Origin: Blattamonas nauphoetae | Taxonomy: Eukaryota > Preaxostyla > Oxymonadida | Assembly (NCBI GenBank): GCA_033064195.1 | Contig: JARBJD010000072.1 | Location: 186,001-250,000 of the forward strand | Length of the DNA: 64,000 nucleotides | Direction of reading: 5' to 3' | Shown: positions 11,688 through 22,829 of the stretch, in pieces | How positions within the stretch are numbered: the stretch's first letter is position 1 | Layout: every line of letters starts with the position of its first letter | Position numbers and translations under genes: made by a program | The notes under the pieces: model-generated | What the model was told of the DNA's origin: nothing | What the model saw: only the letters and a program-made list of their open reading frames with translations | The model's database searches: none

Positions 11688-12743
11688 ATGTCGAAGTCGA
11701 AAAAAAAGTCAGGACAGAAAGGGAAAAGGAAATCAGCAGATTTCCTGACGATTGATCCCAACACGGTGAGAACAATCGACGAACTCTCGCGAGTGTTCTT
11801 GACGATTGTGGCCTTTGTGAGAAGTGGAAAGGAAATGGACTCGTCGGCAGAGAAGAAAGCAAACCATTTTCTTTGTCTGATCGGGACACCAGCCACTTTC
11901 GATTTCTGTCCACCTTCACAACTTCTGACCGAGCTTGTTCCGACCGAACTGAAGACAACAGACGGCCTCGCTGACAGCGTCATCGTTCTTCTCTCGTCCC
12001 CAACACCGTCCATCTGCTCATCTGCGCTGAGTCTTCTCCACAGACTTGTCGATACCCATTCCAAACCCAGTTTCCTCCTCGATTTTGTCGAATCTGGCTT
12101 TTTTGGGGATCTTCCGGAATCGTTCCGAGAATCGCCGACCCACGTTTCGCCTGAGTCGGGACTGTCCTTCGTTTGGATTGTGTTCACTGTGGCATCACTC
12201 GGTCGACCGTCGACGATTCGCTCGTTGTGCAACCAGACACGTCGTTCGGAGGAGTCGATCCGGAATGCTCTTCTCAACCACATTCTCGTTCCGCTGGATC
12301 CGCTGTGGAGGATGATGTGGACACATCGACTCTCGTTCGACGACAGGTTCTTCTTCCATCCAGCCATCTTCCGAAATCTGATTGCTCTTCTCGTCCACGT
12401 TGGTCTTTCGCATCCTCCAACACTGGACTTCGTTCTCTCTTCTCCAATCTGCCTCGTTCTCGTGAGTTTGATGGCCTCAGTCACGACCATCATCACTTTC
12501 TCGAATGTACTCGATTCTCTTGAAGACGAGAGAGATGAATGGGAAAGAGAAGAAACCGAGATGGTCATGAAAGGAAGGAAGAGAGTGAATCGCAAACTGA
12601 GAACGGAAGGAATGGAGAACGAGCTGGAACACAGGATGCTGAACCCGAACACGAACTACAGAATGAAATCGACTCTGCGACGCCTGCACGTTCTGATGAA
12701 TGCGGACGGAGCGAACCTGGCTGATTCTCGATTGCCTCGATAG
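11688..12743 (+). CDS. Helical protein with basic N-terminus, function unknown
   Basis: An uninterrupted 351-residue frame starts at ATG 11688. It opens with a Lys-rich stretch (MSKSKKKSGQKGKRK), then helical segments such as SVIVLLSSPTPSICSSALSL that look like divergent armadillo/HEAT repeats. A charged segment (DSLEDERDEWEREETEM) precedes a basic C-terminus. There is no membrane segment or signal peptide. I do not recognise a defined family. It resembles, in composition, the helical proteins at 2.7-5.1 and 62.2-63.5 kb, which suggests a lineage-specific family, but I see no firm shared motif. Confidence 0.65.
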   Translation: MSKSKKKSGQKGKRKSADFLTIDPNTVRTIDELSRVFLTIVAFVRSGKEMDSSAEKKANHFLCLIGTPATFDFCPPSQLLTELVPTELKTTDGLADSVIVLLSSPTPSICSSALSLLHRLVDTHSKPSFLLDFVESGFFGDLPESFRESPTHVSPESGLSFVWIVFTVASLGRPSTIRSLCNQTRRSEESIRNALLNHILVPLDPLWRMMWTHRLSFDDRFFFHPAIFRNLIALLVHVGLSHPPTLDFVLSSPICLVLVSLMASVTTIITFSNVLDSLEDERDEWEREETEMVMKGRKRVNRKLRTEGMENELEHRMLNPNTNYRMKSTLRRLHVLMNADGANLADSRLPR

Positions 12744-13137
12744 TTTCAGTTCTGAGTGATTCGACATGAACAGCGGACGAATCCGATCTTGTCTTTTGTT
12801 GGAACAGCTTTCTTTTTCCAGATTTCCCAAACCAGCCGGAACAACGTTGTTTCACTCGGCGAATCACTGACATTCATCTTTAGTTGATCCTCTGATTTAA
12901 GAAGAGTCAATCTCCATTTTGGTGAGTTGGTGGTTCGTGTTGGCTCTCTGAGTCCGAGTGAGGGAACAGATGGATTGGGAGCGTGTTGATTGGTGTGAGC
13001 TTATATTTGGTCAGTTCACATTGTTCATGTTAATATCTCCATTCTTTCAACATTTCTGTCGAAAAGTTGTGGACACGTGAGGGAAGAGAATCAATAGAGG
13101 TGAAGTGAAAACGAGTGTGAAGAGAAAAGAGCTCGGC
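12744..13137. other. Convergent intergenic region, no gene seen
   Basis: About 390 bases between the stop of the plus-strand helical gene and the stop of the minus-strand SPRY-like gene. Nothing recognisable was found; it should contain both transcript 3' ends. Confidence 0.4.
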
Positions 13138-15436
13138 TTAGTCCATCACCACTTCCAAACTCCCTCCAACCATCGATGGCTCTCCCAACACTTCAGTTGA
13201 CACAATCTCAACTGAATTCCCAGTTGAGAATGGATGAACAACGAATCGGAAGGGAACAGGAATATTGGAGAAGAAGACTGGCTGAGTCTCTCCATCTTGC
13301 GACAGCTTCAATGTTCTCTTTCCTTCTCGTCCATCTGCCTCCATTACCATTCGCTGTCCAACTGCTCCTGCCTTGCATGCTGATCCGTTGTGTGATAATT
13401 TGCCGTTCTGATAGACAAATCGATGTGAAGAATGACAGTACCATCCGGCTGCCCCTTTCATGGTCCAAAAAGAAGTCTGAGCTGTTTTTGCCTGGTCAGT
13501 CATCTGAGTCGAGATCAACCCGAAATCAAACTGAGAGTTGATGGTTCGAATGATGAATGTAATTCGCACGACAACAGCTCCGAATGAATGCGAGAGAAGA
13601 CAATATGATCCAGATTGTAAGACTGTGAACACATTTCCAGCGAGAGTGAACTTGTCTCGTTGGAACACTTCGATTGCTGCTACTCCTTCCTTCACATTCC
13701 TGCGTCGCTCTTCTTCTTCCTTTCTCTTCCTTTCCTCTTCTCGCTTCCTTTTTTCTTCCTCCCTCTGTCGTCCCTCTTCAATCCATTTTTCGTTCATCCT
13801 CTTCATCTCTTCCATCTCTCTCATCTTCCTCGAGAACTCTCTCTGTCTCTCCTCTTCTGCCTTCCTTGTTGTTTCTTTCTCCTTCTCTCTTTCTTGTTGC
13901 AGCATTTCTCGTTCTGCTTCAATTTCCCTTCGAACAGCGACCAAGTCAATGCCAACTTCTCCAATCTCTTTGTCAGATGGAGTTGGGATTGACGAAGAGA
14001 AGTGACAAAACATGATTCCTCCCACTCTGTCCAGCAACTCTCGTGTCTTTTCGTCTCTTTTGTTTCGCCCTTCCTTACTCAGTCTTTTGCCAAGTGTCAG
14101 AACTGCCTTTTCGATTCGAGCAAGTGCGAATCCACAGCGACGAGTCAGCGAGAACGAATCATCTTTCCATTCCTCAGTCTTCTTGTCTGTTGATTTCGAT
14201 TTCCCAGTTTCGATCACTTCGCTCAATCCATAACACAGTCGGTCCAAAACAACAAGTGTCGCAAGAACATCCACTGACCCACTCTCACTTTCATCTTCAC
14301 TTGAAATCACTCTGCAAAGTCTCTCAACAATTCCCGAACTCAACACTCCCTCCACTTCCACACACGAAAGACTTCCTCCACACAGAAGACTCCAAACACA
14401 AAACAAATCGAAACAAAACAAGACAAGACAGTTGGAGAGAGAGAGAAAAGAAGAAAGATGAAGAGAGGAAAGAATGATGAAGAAGAGAGAAGAGAGTAAA
14501 CCCAAGTGAGTGAGTGGCTGGTGTCGACAACGAACTGTCGGCATGCTGATCAACCAAACAACAACAACGAGAACAACAAGAACAGGAGAGAGAAGGAGAA
14601 AAACAAAGAAATGAAGAAAGAGAGGAACAAACGGAGGAGAGCGCAAGCAGAGAAGGAATCAAGTCACTCCGAAGTCGATGTCGTCCTTCCGACACCGATG
14701 TCACCATCACTCCAATCACACTCGACAGAACTCCCTGAACACACAATCCATCACAAAATCAGTCACAAATAGAATCAAAAAGAGAATCAGAATGAGAATC
14801 AGAAATATCATCATATGGAGCAAAGGAGAGAGACACACAGAAAGAGTAGATGGACATTCCGAAGAAAGTCGTTCCGAAAATATCTCCAACAATCCACTCC
14901 GAATCCCAATTGAACTTCGTTCTTTCATTTTTGTTGGTTCTGAGATATCAAAAAGAAGTGAAGAATTTCCATTCAGATGAAGAACAAAAGTACAAAAACA
15001 AATCCAAAAACGACAATCGAAAATCAGACATACCTGAAGAAATCGTTGTGAGGACAGAAAGTGCGATTTTGTGTTTGACAGTTTCATCGCCATTCTTGAA
15101 CTCACTTTCACATCTCCTGAATTCCTCATGCTGAAAGGAAATAATTGCAAGATGAATGATGATAATTCGGAAGAGACAGAAGGGCATTGAAACAATGAAA
15201 AAAGAGCGAGAATGAATTCCGAGAATATCGTTCGTGGGACGATTGAAAAGCGATGATGAAGATTCAAACCAGTCCGTAAGAGGTGTGACCAGTTTCATCT
15301 GTGTTTTGAAAGGTTGATTGCGTCTGAGTTGGGAGCATGAACTCGATGACAAAAACGGTTGGTTGGATCGAGAATCTGAAATTACTCGGAATGGGGGATT
15401 CCTCAATCTGATCTCAACATGAACATACATTCCCAT
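13138..15436 (-). CDS. Coiled-coil protein with C-terminal SPRY-like domain (copy 1)
   Basis: The last exon (from about 14410 down to the TAA at 13138-13140) encodes a helical part (SGIVERLCRVISS), a long Glu/Arg/Lys coiled coil (EEERQREFSRKMREMEEMKR) and a beta-rich C-terminal domain. That domain runs from IEVFQRDKFTLAGN through FGAVVVRITF to GSACKAGAVGQRMVMEADG, and its order of motifs resembles SPRY/B30.2. Upstream exons are visible: one ending ALSVLTTISS before a GTATGT donor near 15032, one from about 14942 (EPTKMKERSSIGIRSG), and one starting at GVLSSVIGVMVTSV near 14716. Exon limits are approximate and the true start was not found. Function is unknown; SPRY-like domains usually bind proteins. 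It has a direct-repeat paralogue at 20.6-22.55 kb. Confidence 0.7.
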
Positions 15437-15472
15437 TCAGTGGCTTTCCAATGTTTCTGGAGAGAAATTCTC

Positions 15473-17037
15473 TTTTCACTCACCACGCTCGTTTATTCAG
15501 CACTCCAAATCGCATTCGTCGTTTCACAATTTGTACTCGATGATACCTTATCACATATTCTTCTTTGGTTGTTAGCATAGTTTATCTCTATAATTTTAGT
15601 TGTGTTTCTTTGTTTTGTGATGCGGGCATGGCAGACGCGTCTCTTCATTCTCCCGAAATCTCACTACCCGCCCTCGATTCTCTTTACGACAAGTCCAACA
15701 CAAGGAGAAAATCCACATCTCTTCTACCAGCAAACCAAGATCATCCAAAGTCGCGTCTCATCCCCATTTCGCGCGATTCGAGCTGTCCGTTTGATGTTGA
15801 AGCATACCCCTCGAGACAAGATATTTGTGGATTATTCGAACTATCTCTTCAATCTGGCAATATGCAAATGGCCGAAAAACTCTCAACTGATCTTGCTGTA
15901 TGCCGTGCATACGCAACAATACTCGAAAATGAAAGACAAAGCAGAATACCTGTTCACTGCAGCATCTCGTGGTCTTCCGCCTTATTCTCTCCGGTTTTAC
16001 CTGGCCTGCCGTCGGCATTCTCTCGCTTCGCAGGCCAATCGAGCATCTAATTCGGTGGACGTGGCGGACTCGCAAGAATCGCACAGTCAGATGCTGAGTG
16101 GGCCAGGGAAAGAGCTTTTGGATTCAACACTGCATGCTCACAATCTGGCTTTGCACGCGACGAAGAACTTCTGGCATAGCCTTTCGCAGAACAACACGTC
16201 GAAACAGTCGTCTGCTCATCATCTGTCGGAAATCGTGAAATACGAGCAGAAAGCTCGTCGTGGATATGAGGAACTGCTGAAAATGCATCCGAACAACACA
16301 TTTCTTCTTCGTCTTTATGCGATTCTTCTGCAGAGTGTCTGTCACGATGAAGAAAGCAGTTCGCTTTTGGAAGCTCGAGCCGAGCTTCTCGGAGGCGGTC
16401 GGGATCCTGACCGGTCGCAGGCGTCGAAGATATCGCATTCCAAGCAGTGGCGGTCTTTGGGGGCGAGCATAGTGTCGAAATTGGGGGATGCGAAAGGAGT
16501 GACATTCGTGTCGACGAAACGGAAGTCATTCTTCCTCTTGATTCAAGGAATGCTGCACATTGTGCTTATTCTGCTTGTTGTTGCTGGAATGATATCTTTT
16601 CACAACTTTGCGAACCAGAGCGAAGGAACTCTGAAGCAGCTTGAAACTATCCACGACACTGGACGATATCTGAGCCGAATTGCGTTGTATTCGAAAACCC
16701 TGCTGATCTGCAACTCCTCGCTTTATGTTCTTCCTCCCACTTTGCACAACTTCCCGTCAGCCGAAGAGTGCGTGTCGAACCTGTCGTCGCTCTCCGAATC
16801 GCTGCTGGCCACTCTGAACCACGTCTACAGCGAACCCAACACAATCCCCTGGGAAGTGGAAGACTCGGACCTGCTTCTGGTGAGCTATCTGGGGACGACA
16901 ATCACTCAGCGCTGGTTCGTGTCGCTGACGCCGTTCAACGCGATTGGGCATGTTGCGTACTCTGCGCTCTCTGCCGCGACGGAAGGACAGAACTCTTCGC
17001 TGTTCCTGGCGAATCTTGCTGAGCCAGTGATCAACGT
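15473..17037. repeat. Right arm of large inverted duplication
   Basis: Inverted match to bases 1-1555. The left limit is sharp at about 15473, where similarity to the TmcB-like gene begins inside its last exon. The arm contains only scattered substitutions and a few indels relative to its partner. At 17037 the partner reaches the window edge, so the true length is unknown. Confidence 0.9.
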
Positions 17038-18532
17038 GCCGACAGTGCTGATGGAGTCGCTGAAGAGGATGATGCAGGACTATTACGTCGAGGATGGGAA
17101 GAAGATTTCGATTGCTGTGGTTGTGAATGTTGTGAACGTGTTTGTTCTTCAACTCACAATTTGTGTTGTGCTGGGAGTTGTGACTGGGTGGACGATGATG
17201 CAGCCGAACAAAAGACGAGAACGAGTGAATTTGCTGCTGTTGTCGCTGCGACGAACCGAGATCTTCAAACAAACGATCTCGCTTTTGGGGGCAGAAAACG
17301 AAACAGAGACGATTGTGAACAAGTGGGAGAAGGAAGGAGAGAAGCAAGAGCAGGAAGGGAGCAAGACGTTCCACTTTGTGAGTGATGAGGAAGAAGAGGA
17401 AGAAGAAGAAGAAGAGATGAAGTATGCGGAAGAGCCAGTTCGCGTGACGATCATCCCGAACAGTGTGGTGGCAGGAGGCGAGTTCAAACTGAGCGATCTG
17501 CTGGACCCACACCCGCTCCCTCCTCGTCCACCTGCAGCGGAGTACAACATCATCACATCTGTTATGGTTGGTGATCCGTATGTGATCCCGAAACGAGTGA
17601 TTCGGCTGTTGCGGAAGAAACGAGGAGTGAAGATGGAGCGAAAAGTGATGGAGGAACAGAACGAGTGGGAGAATGGGGACGAAGTGGAGATGGTGCATTT
17701 TGGACAGAAGAGAGATCGTCGACGACGAAGGAAGAGAAATGTGCAATCAACGCACACGACTGAAGAGACTTCGATGACAAACCCGTTCCCGTCGTCGCCA
17801 GACAACTCACAGCCGGGCTTGCATCGACCGTCGCTTCATAAACAGCCCAGCTCGACTGCAGTTCTGCCGCAGCAGTTCGCGAGTGCGATGTCGATGCCGT
17901 TCCGTTTGCTCGTGGCGAGGAGTGAGTCCGCTCTGCCGCAGACTTATCAACTAGACTCTCCGCCTCCACTCCCTTTCTCAACACGAGAACATCTTTCTCG
18001 TTTCAATTCCATATCATCTCCACATCTGACGTTCTCCACGCACACCCTCCCGCAACTCTCGACGTCTCCTCTGAACGGTTCATCCGGTTCGCCCAAAATG
18101 CAGCCCAGCCCGTTGATGAATCTTGGCCTGAATCGCTACGGATCGACGTCGCTGTTGTCAGTTGTGGAATCGGAGGATATGTTGAACAAATCAGCGATCA
18201 CACAACTGGACATGAATGCGTTCACACTGCTCTCTCCGCACAAACAGTCGTACCCTTCTTTGCACACTCTCACGCAGAGTTCTGTTCCGTCTGAACCTCA
18301 AGTGGCTGGGCGTCGAAAACTGACCGAGGAGGAAGAGGAAGAAGAAAGAGAGATGGAGGAGAAGGGGATTGTGCGAGATGCACTTCCCGATGAAGTGTTG
18401 ACAAGGAATCTTGAGGAATCGATTGAGACAACTGGGGAGACCATCAAAACATACAAAACAGGATTGTTCCCAACACTTTGTGTGCTGGCTGTGTTGATGA
18501 TTCCGTTGGTGATCACCGGTATGTCATGTTGA
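15473..18532 (+). pseudogene. Truncated copy of the TmcB-like membrane protein gene
   Basis: It is homologous to the last exon of the left-edge gene and of the complete gene at 28.0-33.7 kb. It lacks all of the earlier exons that encode the first membrane segments. Close to its 5' end the frame has an in-frame TAG (LLWLLA*FISII) where the left-edge gene reads LLWLLTLFISIV. A 970-residue frame remains open from the ATG at 15620. It holds the TPR-like region (YEELLKMHPNNTFLLRLYA), a membrane segment, an extracellular part, another membrane segment, and a cytosolic part with a Glu run and DLLDPHPLPPRPPAAE. The frame stops at 18532 in the next membrane segment (VLMIPLVITGMSC), about 430 residues before the end of the full-length paralogue. 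It is probably a dispersed fragment, though it could be transcribed. Confidence 0.8.
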
Positions 18533-18563
18533 TCGCCCCAATGACATTTCATCTTCGGCAAGG

Positions 18564-19030
18564 GTGGACTTTCTGGGCCAAAAAACTCTAAGTAGTGGCA
18601 AAAAAGTTGTGCTCGGCGGGAGTCGAACCCCGAGCACAACAGTCGACAGAGGGGTTGGCTACCGCTAGGCCAAACGCGCCGCACGTTCACTTCCAAAAAA
18701 TTGGTGTCTTGAAGGGAGAACTGCAGTAGATTGTCACTTCACGATACATCATGATCAATCGCTATGTTTTGAAAAATTGTAAGAAAATACGAGACAGAAA
18801 GTTGAAATGAATCAAGAAAGCGTAAAGATGAAGTGATATAGTTCGCCGATCGACCTCATCAAACACGATCGAATGATCGTGACATTCTCTGAGACGATCT
18901 CGACAGTATTCTCAACATTTTGAAAAGAAAACGTGTTCACATCCATATTGGACAATTTATTATGAGAGAATAGCCTCGATGAACTACAATGTCACAACAC
19001 ACCTCGATCACCTTTGGCCCAGAAAGTCCA
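18564..19030. mobile_element. Small inverted-repeat element (MITE-like)
   Basis: A perfect 19-bp inverted repeat, GTGGACTTTCTGGGCCAAA at 18564-18582 and its complement at 19012-19030, bounds 467 bases with no coding potential. It lies immediately after the truncation point of the TmcB-like copy and just before the pogo-like transposon. The left end carries the tRNA-like sequence at 18609-18685. No clear target duplication was seen. Confidence 0.55.
18609..18685 (-). pseudogene. tRNA-like sequence (A and B boxes, no good cloverleaf)
   Basis: On the minus strand there is a good A box (TGGCCTAGCGG), a perfect B box (GGTTCGACTCC) and a T-run terminator (CTTTTTT) downstream. The acceptor stem pairs only partly (GTGC with GCAC plus a bulge), the T stem mismatches and no anticodon stem forms. 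This fits a tRNA pseudogene or a tRNA-derived SINE head rather than a working tRNA. Confidence 0.45.
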
Positions 19031-19133
19031 CTCGTGCCTCATCTTCATCATTTCGGACTTATTCCAGCAAATATAAATAGTCAATTATCAAAAAACTGTG
19101 GAATGTAAGTAAAACAAGAATATAATCAACTCC

Positions 19134-20531
19134 TTACTGTCTGTACTTCGGAGCCCATCGAGTGGGGAACTGCTGCCTATTCATAAAACCAAACAACGGG
19201 TTCCGATCATCCTCACTTTTCTCCTTCTGTGATTCTTCCTCATCAGGGATGCAATGCTCTTCCATCTCTGTGAATACATCTTCATTGAGCGCAACAGTCC
19301 GTTTGCCTTTTGTCTCCTTTATTGTGAAGCCAGCATCGCGAAAAGCCAACCGGTTCTTTTTTTCGTCTGTACAACTTGCTAGTGTCAGGGCAGCTTCGCT
19401 AAATCGGTTTGTTTGCGTTCTAGCATCTTGTATTTCATTATCTTTTCGTTCCATTTGCTTCAGGGCGGTGAAGGTCAGTTGGTCACATGGCTGAGTGAGA
19501 TGGGAAGATGCAGGGGGGAAGGTGAATAGGATGATGTTGTTAACTGCAAGGTTTTGCTTTATCTTCTCAGTTTTATGAATTTCAAGATTGTCCGCCAGGA
19601 GCACCGCGGTATTGTCAAGGAGGTTTTGTTGGACACGGACTTTTTGCACGTGTGGGATGAACTGTTCATCGATCCAGTCCATGTATTGATCTGACTGGAT
19701 CAATCCACTTTGGCTAACTCCGGTGACAGCATCTATATTTCCTTTCTTCACCTCCTGCGCAACCTTTCCGTCGAGTTTGTTCGCTTTGATGACGATCAAT
19801 GGTTTTACAGCTCTGCCTTCAAACGGTATGCAAGCTAATATACCGGTCACTTTTTTACTTGCACTAGTTTTGAATCGGGGTGGAGCAGATTCCTTTTTTA
19901 CCACAACTCTCTTTGTCCCGACGGATCCAGCCTTTTTCAACAGACTTTCATCGCAATTGAATATGAGTCGTGGATGGACACCCACAACAGAATCTTGTAA
20001 TCGTTTCTTGTATTTCCTAATCATCCTCTTTTGTAGTCGGGATCGTGAGCTTTCTAACGGCTTGGCAATTGTGCGTGTAAGAGTCTTTCTGTGCCGGCCT
20101 AAAAACCGATGAACCCATCCCTGGGTGACATTTGTATGAAATTTTTTCTTGACTAACTTGATTATCCCAGTCCTTCCTACTGGTCGATGAAGGTTCGCAA
20201 GGTTGTGTATTTCGCCAACAAGCTCGACTTCTTGATCGTCAGACAGTCTGCGATCATTTGTAATCATCCCTGCATTTCGTCGCTCTCGTTGATTCCGAAT
20301 GTGCCACAAGAACTGTCGGTTGGTTCGAAAAAAGTATGAGATATCTTTTATATATGCCTTCCCCAGGTAGAATCGTGTCCAATGATCGTACGCATAGAGG
20401 AGACATTCGGAATGTGTCGACAGTTGCTTTCGAGCAAGTTGAGTGTATGCTCGTCCTCCAAGAACTTTGCCGAACTTTTCCTTACATCTCGCGAGTACAT
20501 CCTTTTTATGTGTCTTCCAATAACTTTCCAT
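19134..20531 (-). CDS. Pogo/Tigger-like DDE transposase
   Basis: About 465 residues from ATG at 20531 (MESYWKTHKKDVLARCKEK); the open frame upstream begins with a non-ATG codon. The middle and C-terminal parts match the DDE_1 superfamily: NCDESLLKK (first Asp), VLLADNLEIHKT (second Asp), and FPPASSHLTQPCDQLTFTAL (third acidic residue, as in pogo-type LxQPxD). The N-terminal ~180 residues are basic and contain a likely helix-turn-helix DNA-binding region (VGRTGIIKLVKKKF). No frameshift or stop was seen, so the protein could be active. It is closely related to the frame-broken copy at 54.7-56.1 kb. Confidence 0.85.
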   Translation of the reverse strand: MESYWKTHKKDVLARCKEKFGKVLGGRAYTQLARKQLSTHSECLLYAYDHWTRFYLGKAYIKDISYFFRTNRQFLWHIRNQRERRNAGMITNDRRLSDDQEVELVGEIHNLANLHRPVGRTGIIKLVKKKFHTNVTQGWVHRFLGRHRKTLTRTIAKPLESSRSRLQKRMIRKYKKRLQDSVVGVHPRLIFNCDESLLKKAGSVGTKRVVVKKESAPPRFKTSASKKVTGILACIPFEGRAVKPLIVIKANKLDGKVAQEVKKGNIDAVTGVSQSGLIQSDQYMDWIDEQFIPHVQKVRVQQNLLDNTAVLLADNLEIHKTEKIKQNLAVNNIILFTFPPASSHLTQPCDQLTFTALKQMERKDNEIQDARTQTNRFSEAALTLASCTDEKKNRLAFRDAGFTIKETKGKRTVALNEDVFTEMEEHCIPDEEESQKEKSEDDRNPLFGFMNRQQFPTRWAPKYRQ

Positions 20532-20623
20532 CCTTATTCTACAGACTATAATCAAAGAAAACTGGAGAATATGAAATGCCGGAAATGACAAGAGAGTGAT
20601 CACATTGTCATGGTCGTGATCAC
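19134..20623 (-). mobile_element. Pogo/Tigger-like DNA transposon, one end found
   Basis: The element carries an intact transposase. Its upstream end is at about 20623, with GTGATCACGACCATGACAA followed by TGATCACTCTCTTGTC. The same two-block arrangement marks both ends of the related element at 54601-56223. The opposite end should lie near 19.03 kb but no matching terminal sequence was found, so that end seems lost or rearranged. The element interrupts the SPRY-like domain of the gene at 20.6-22.55 kb. Confidence 0.75.
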
Positions 20624-22550
20624 AAACGGAATGTTCTCTTTAATCTTCGTCCATCTGCCTCCAACACCACTCGTTGTCCAACTTCTCCTGCCTTGCATGC
20701 TGATCCCATGTGTGAATCCTTTCGGTCGTTCTGTATTGAAGAGCGATTCCACGAAGAACAACGCCATCCTGCTCCTCCTTTCATGCTCGTGAAGTGATTC
20801 TGGGCTGTCTTCACTTTTTCAGTCAGTTTGGACGAGATCAACCCAAAGGAACAATCTCCATTTATCACTCGAAAGATGAAAGTGATTCGAACGACAACAG
20901 CTCCGAATGAATTCGAGAGAAGATGGAAATTTCCTTTTTCCGTAGTTGTGAATGAATTGCCAGCGAGAGTGAACTGGTTCCCTTGGAACACTTCGATTGC
21001 TGTTGCTCCTTTCTTCACATTCCTTCGACGCTCGTCTTCTTCATCCTTTTTCCTCCTTTCTTCCTCCCTCTGTCGCCCTTCTTCAATCCATTTTTCGTTC
21101 ATCTTCTTCATCTCTTCCAGCTCTCTCATCTTCCTCGAGAATTCTCTCTGTCTCTCCTCTTCTTTTTTCTTTGCTGCAATCTCTCTTTCTTTCTCTCGCA
21201 TCTCCATCTCCCTTTTCTCCTTCTCTCTTTCTTGCCGTTGATGTTCTCGTTCTGTTTCCATCTCCCTTCGAACAGCTGCCAAGTCAAACCCAATCGCTCC
21301 AATCTCTTTCTCAGATGGAGACTGGACTAATGAAGAAAAATTGCGTAGAATCATTCCACCAACTTTCTCCTGAAGCTGGCGAGTTTTATCAGCTGCATTT
21401 GTTCCGAGCGAGTGGCCAAGTGTCAGAACCGCTTTCTGAATTCGAATAAGTGCGAATCCACAGCGACGAGGCAGTGAGAACAGATCGGCTTTGTCCGAAT
21501 TGACTGTGTCTGATGGTTTTTCTTTCTCTGTTTCCATCACTTGTCTCAATTGAAGACAGAGAGTGTCGAAAACAAGAAGCGCCGGCAGAACATCATTTTC
21601 GCTTGATTTTGTCTCGATTTGAGTGCTTAGGGTCTCAACAATTCCCGAACTCAACACTCCCTCCACTTCCAGACTCGAAAGACTTCCTCCACACAGATGA
21701 CTCCAAACACAAATCAAATCACAAAACAAAAGAAATCAGAATAGTTGGATGGAGAAAGAGAGAAAGAGAGAGGAAAGAATGATGAAGAAGAGAGAAGAGA
21801 GTAAACCCAAGCGAGTGAACGGCTGGTGTCGACAACGAACTGTCTGCATGCTGATCAACCAAAAAAACAACCACAGAGAGAAAAACAAGAACAGCAAAAA
21901 GAAGGAGGATGAGAAGAAATGAAGAAAGAGAGGAACAAACGGAGGAGAGCGCAAGCAGAGAAGGAATCAAGTCACTCCGAAGTCGATGTCGTCCTTCCGA
22001 CACCGATGTCACCATTAAGTCAATCACATTCGACAGAATTCTCTAGATACCCACAATCCATCACAAAATCAATCAAAATGAGAATCAAAAAGAGAATCAG
22101 AAATATCATCAAATGGAGAGAAGAAGAGAGACACACAGAAAGAGTAGATGAACATTCCGAAGAAAGTCGTTCCGAAAATCTCTCCAACAATCCACTCCGA
22201 ATCCCAATTGAACTTCGTTCTTTCATTTTTGTTGGTTCTGAAAAAACATAAAGAAGAAAGATATAATGTGAATTCAGATGGACAGAAAAAGTCCAAAAAA
22301 ATCCAAAAATAACAGTTGAAAATCAGACATACCGGAAGAAATCGTTGTGAACACAGAAAGTGCGATTTTGTGTTGGACAGTTTCATCACCATTCTTGAAC
22401 TCACTTTCACATCTCCGGAATTCCTCCATCTGAAAGATAAGAATTATAAAGATGATAGGTGATCATTGAGAGGAGACCCAAAGTCATTGAAAGGATGGAA
22501 AAAAGAACATGAATGAATCACGAGAATATCGTTCGTGGGATGATTGAAAA
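20624..22550 (-). pseudogene. Coiled-coil/SPRY-like protein (copy 2), cut by transposon
   Basis: Paralogue of the 13.1-15.4 kb gene in the same orientation, with the same exon series: GIRSGLLERFSERLSSEC near 22.18 kb, GVL-type exon near 22.0 kb, long coiled-coil exon from about 21.73 kb. Similarity extends upstream to about 22550, including introns. The C-terminal domain reads normally to GQRVVLEADGRRLKRTFR and then ends at the pogo-like element junction. The last ~40 residues present in copy 1 are missing and were not found on the far side of the element. The 369-residue last exon is otherwise open, so a shortened protein is possible. Confidence 0.75.
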
Positions 22551-22603
22551 GTGTATACTTGAAAATTTCCGATATAGCTCAAGATTTTAGCTCAATTTTC
22601 GAA

Positions 22604-22676
22604 GGGGCTGTAGATCAATTGGTAGATTGCACGCTTTGCATGTGTGAGGCACGGGGATCGAAACCCCGCAGCTCCA
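22604..22676 (+). tRNA. tRNA-Ala (anticodon UGC)
   Basis: A 73-nt cloverleaf without intron. Acceptor GGGGCTG pairs with CAGCTCC plus discriminator A. The anticodon stem CACGC/GTGTG encloses the loop TTTGCAT (anticodon TGC). T arm ACGGGG/CCCCG with ATCGAAA. A T-run follows directly as the RNA polymerase III terminator. Confidence 0.93.
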
Positions 22677-22829
22677 TTTTTTTTGTTAACTTCACGCTTT
22701 TTTATGAAAAAAACGTGAAAATAAACAGTGGCTTCCTACAAATGACCACTAATATTAAATGAAGAAAAAGATGAGATGTGTTTCGGAAATGATTGAGAAA
22801 AAATCCGAGGATCCAGAGAAAACTTGGAA

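Noticed and set aside
11669-12652. Minus-strand 327-codon frame
   Set aside because: It is antisense to the plus-strand helical gene, which has a clean ATG and plausible composition; the antisense frame has no recognisable feature.
14716-15267. A separate 183-codon gene on the minus strand
   Set aside because: It crosses intron boundaries of the SPRY-like gene; only parts of it correspond to exons conserved in the second copy.
16757-17805. Minus-strand frames of 218-329 codons
   Set aside because: They are antisense shadows of the TmcB-like pseudogene, with composition created by its Glu- and Arg-rich codons.
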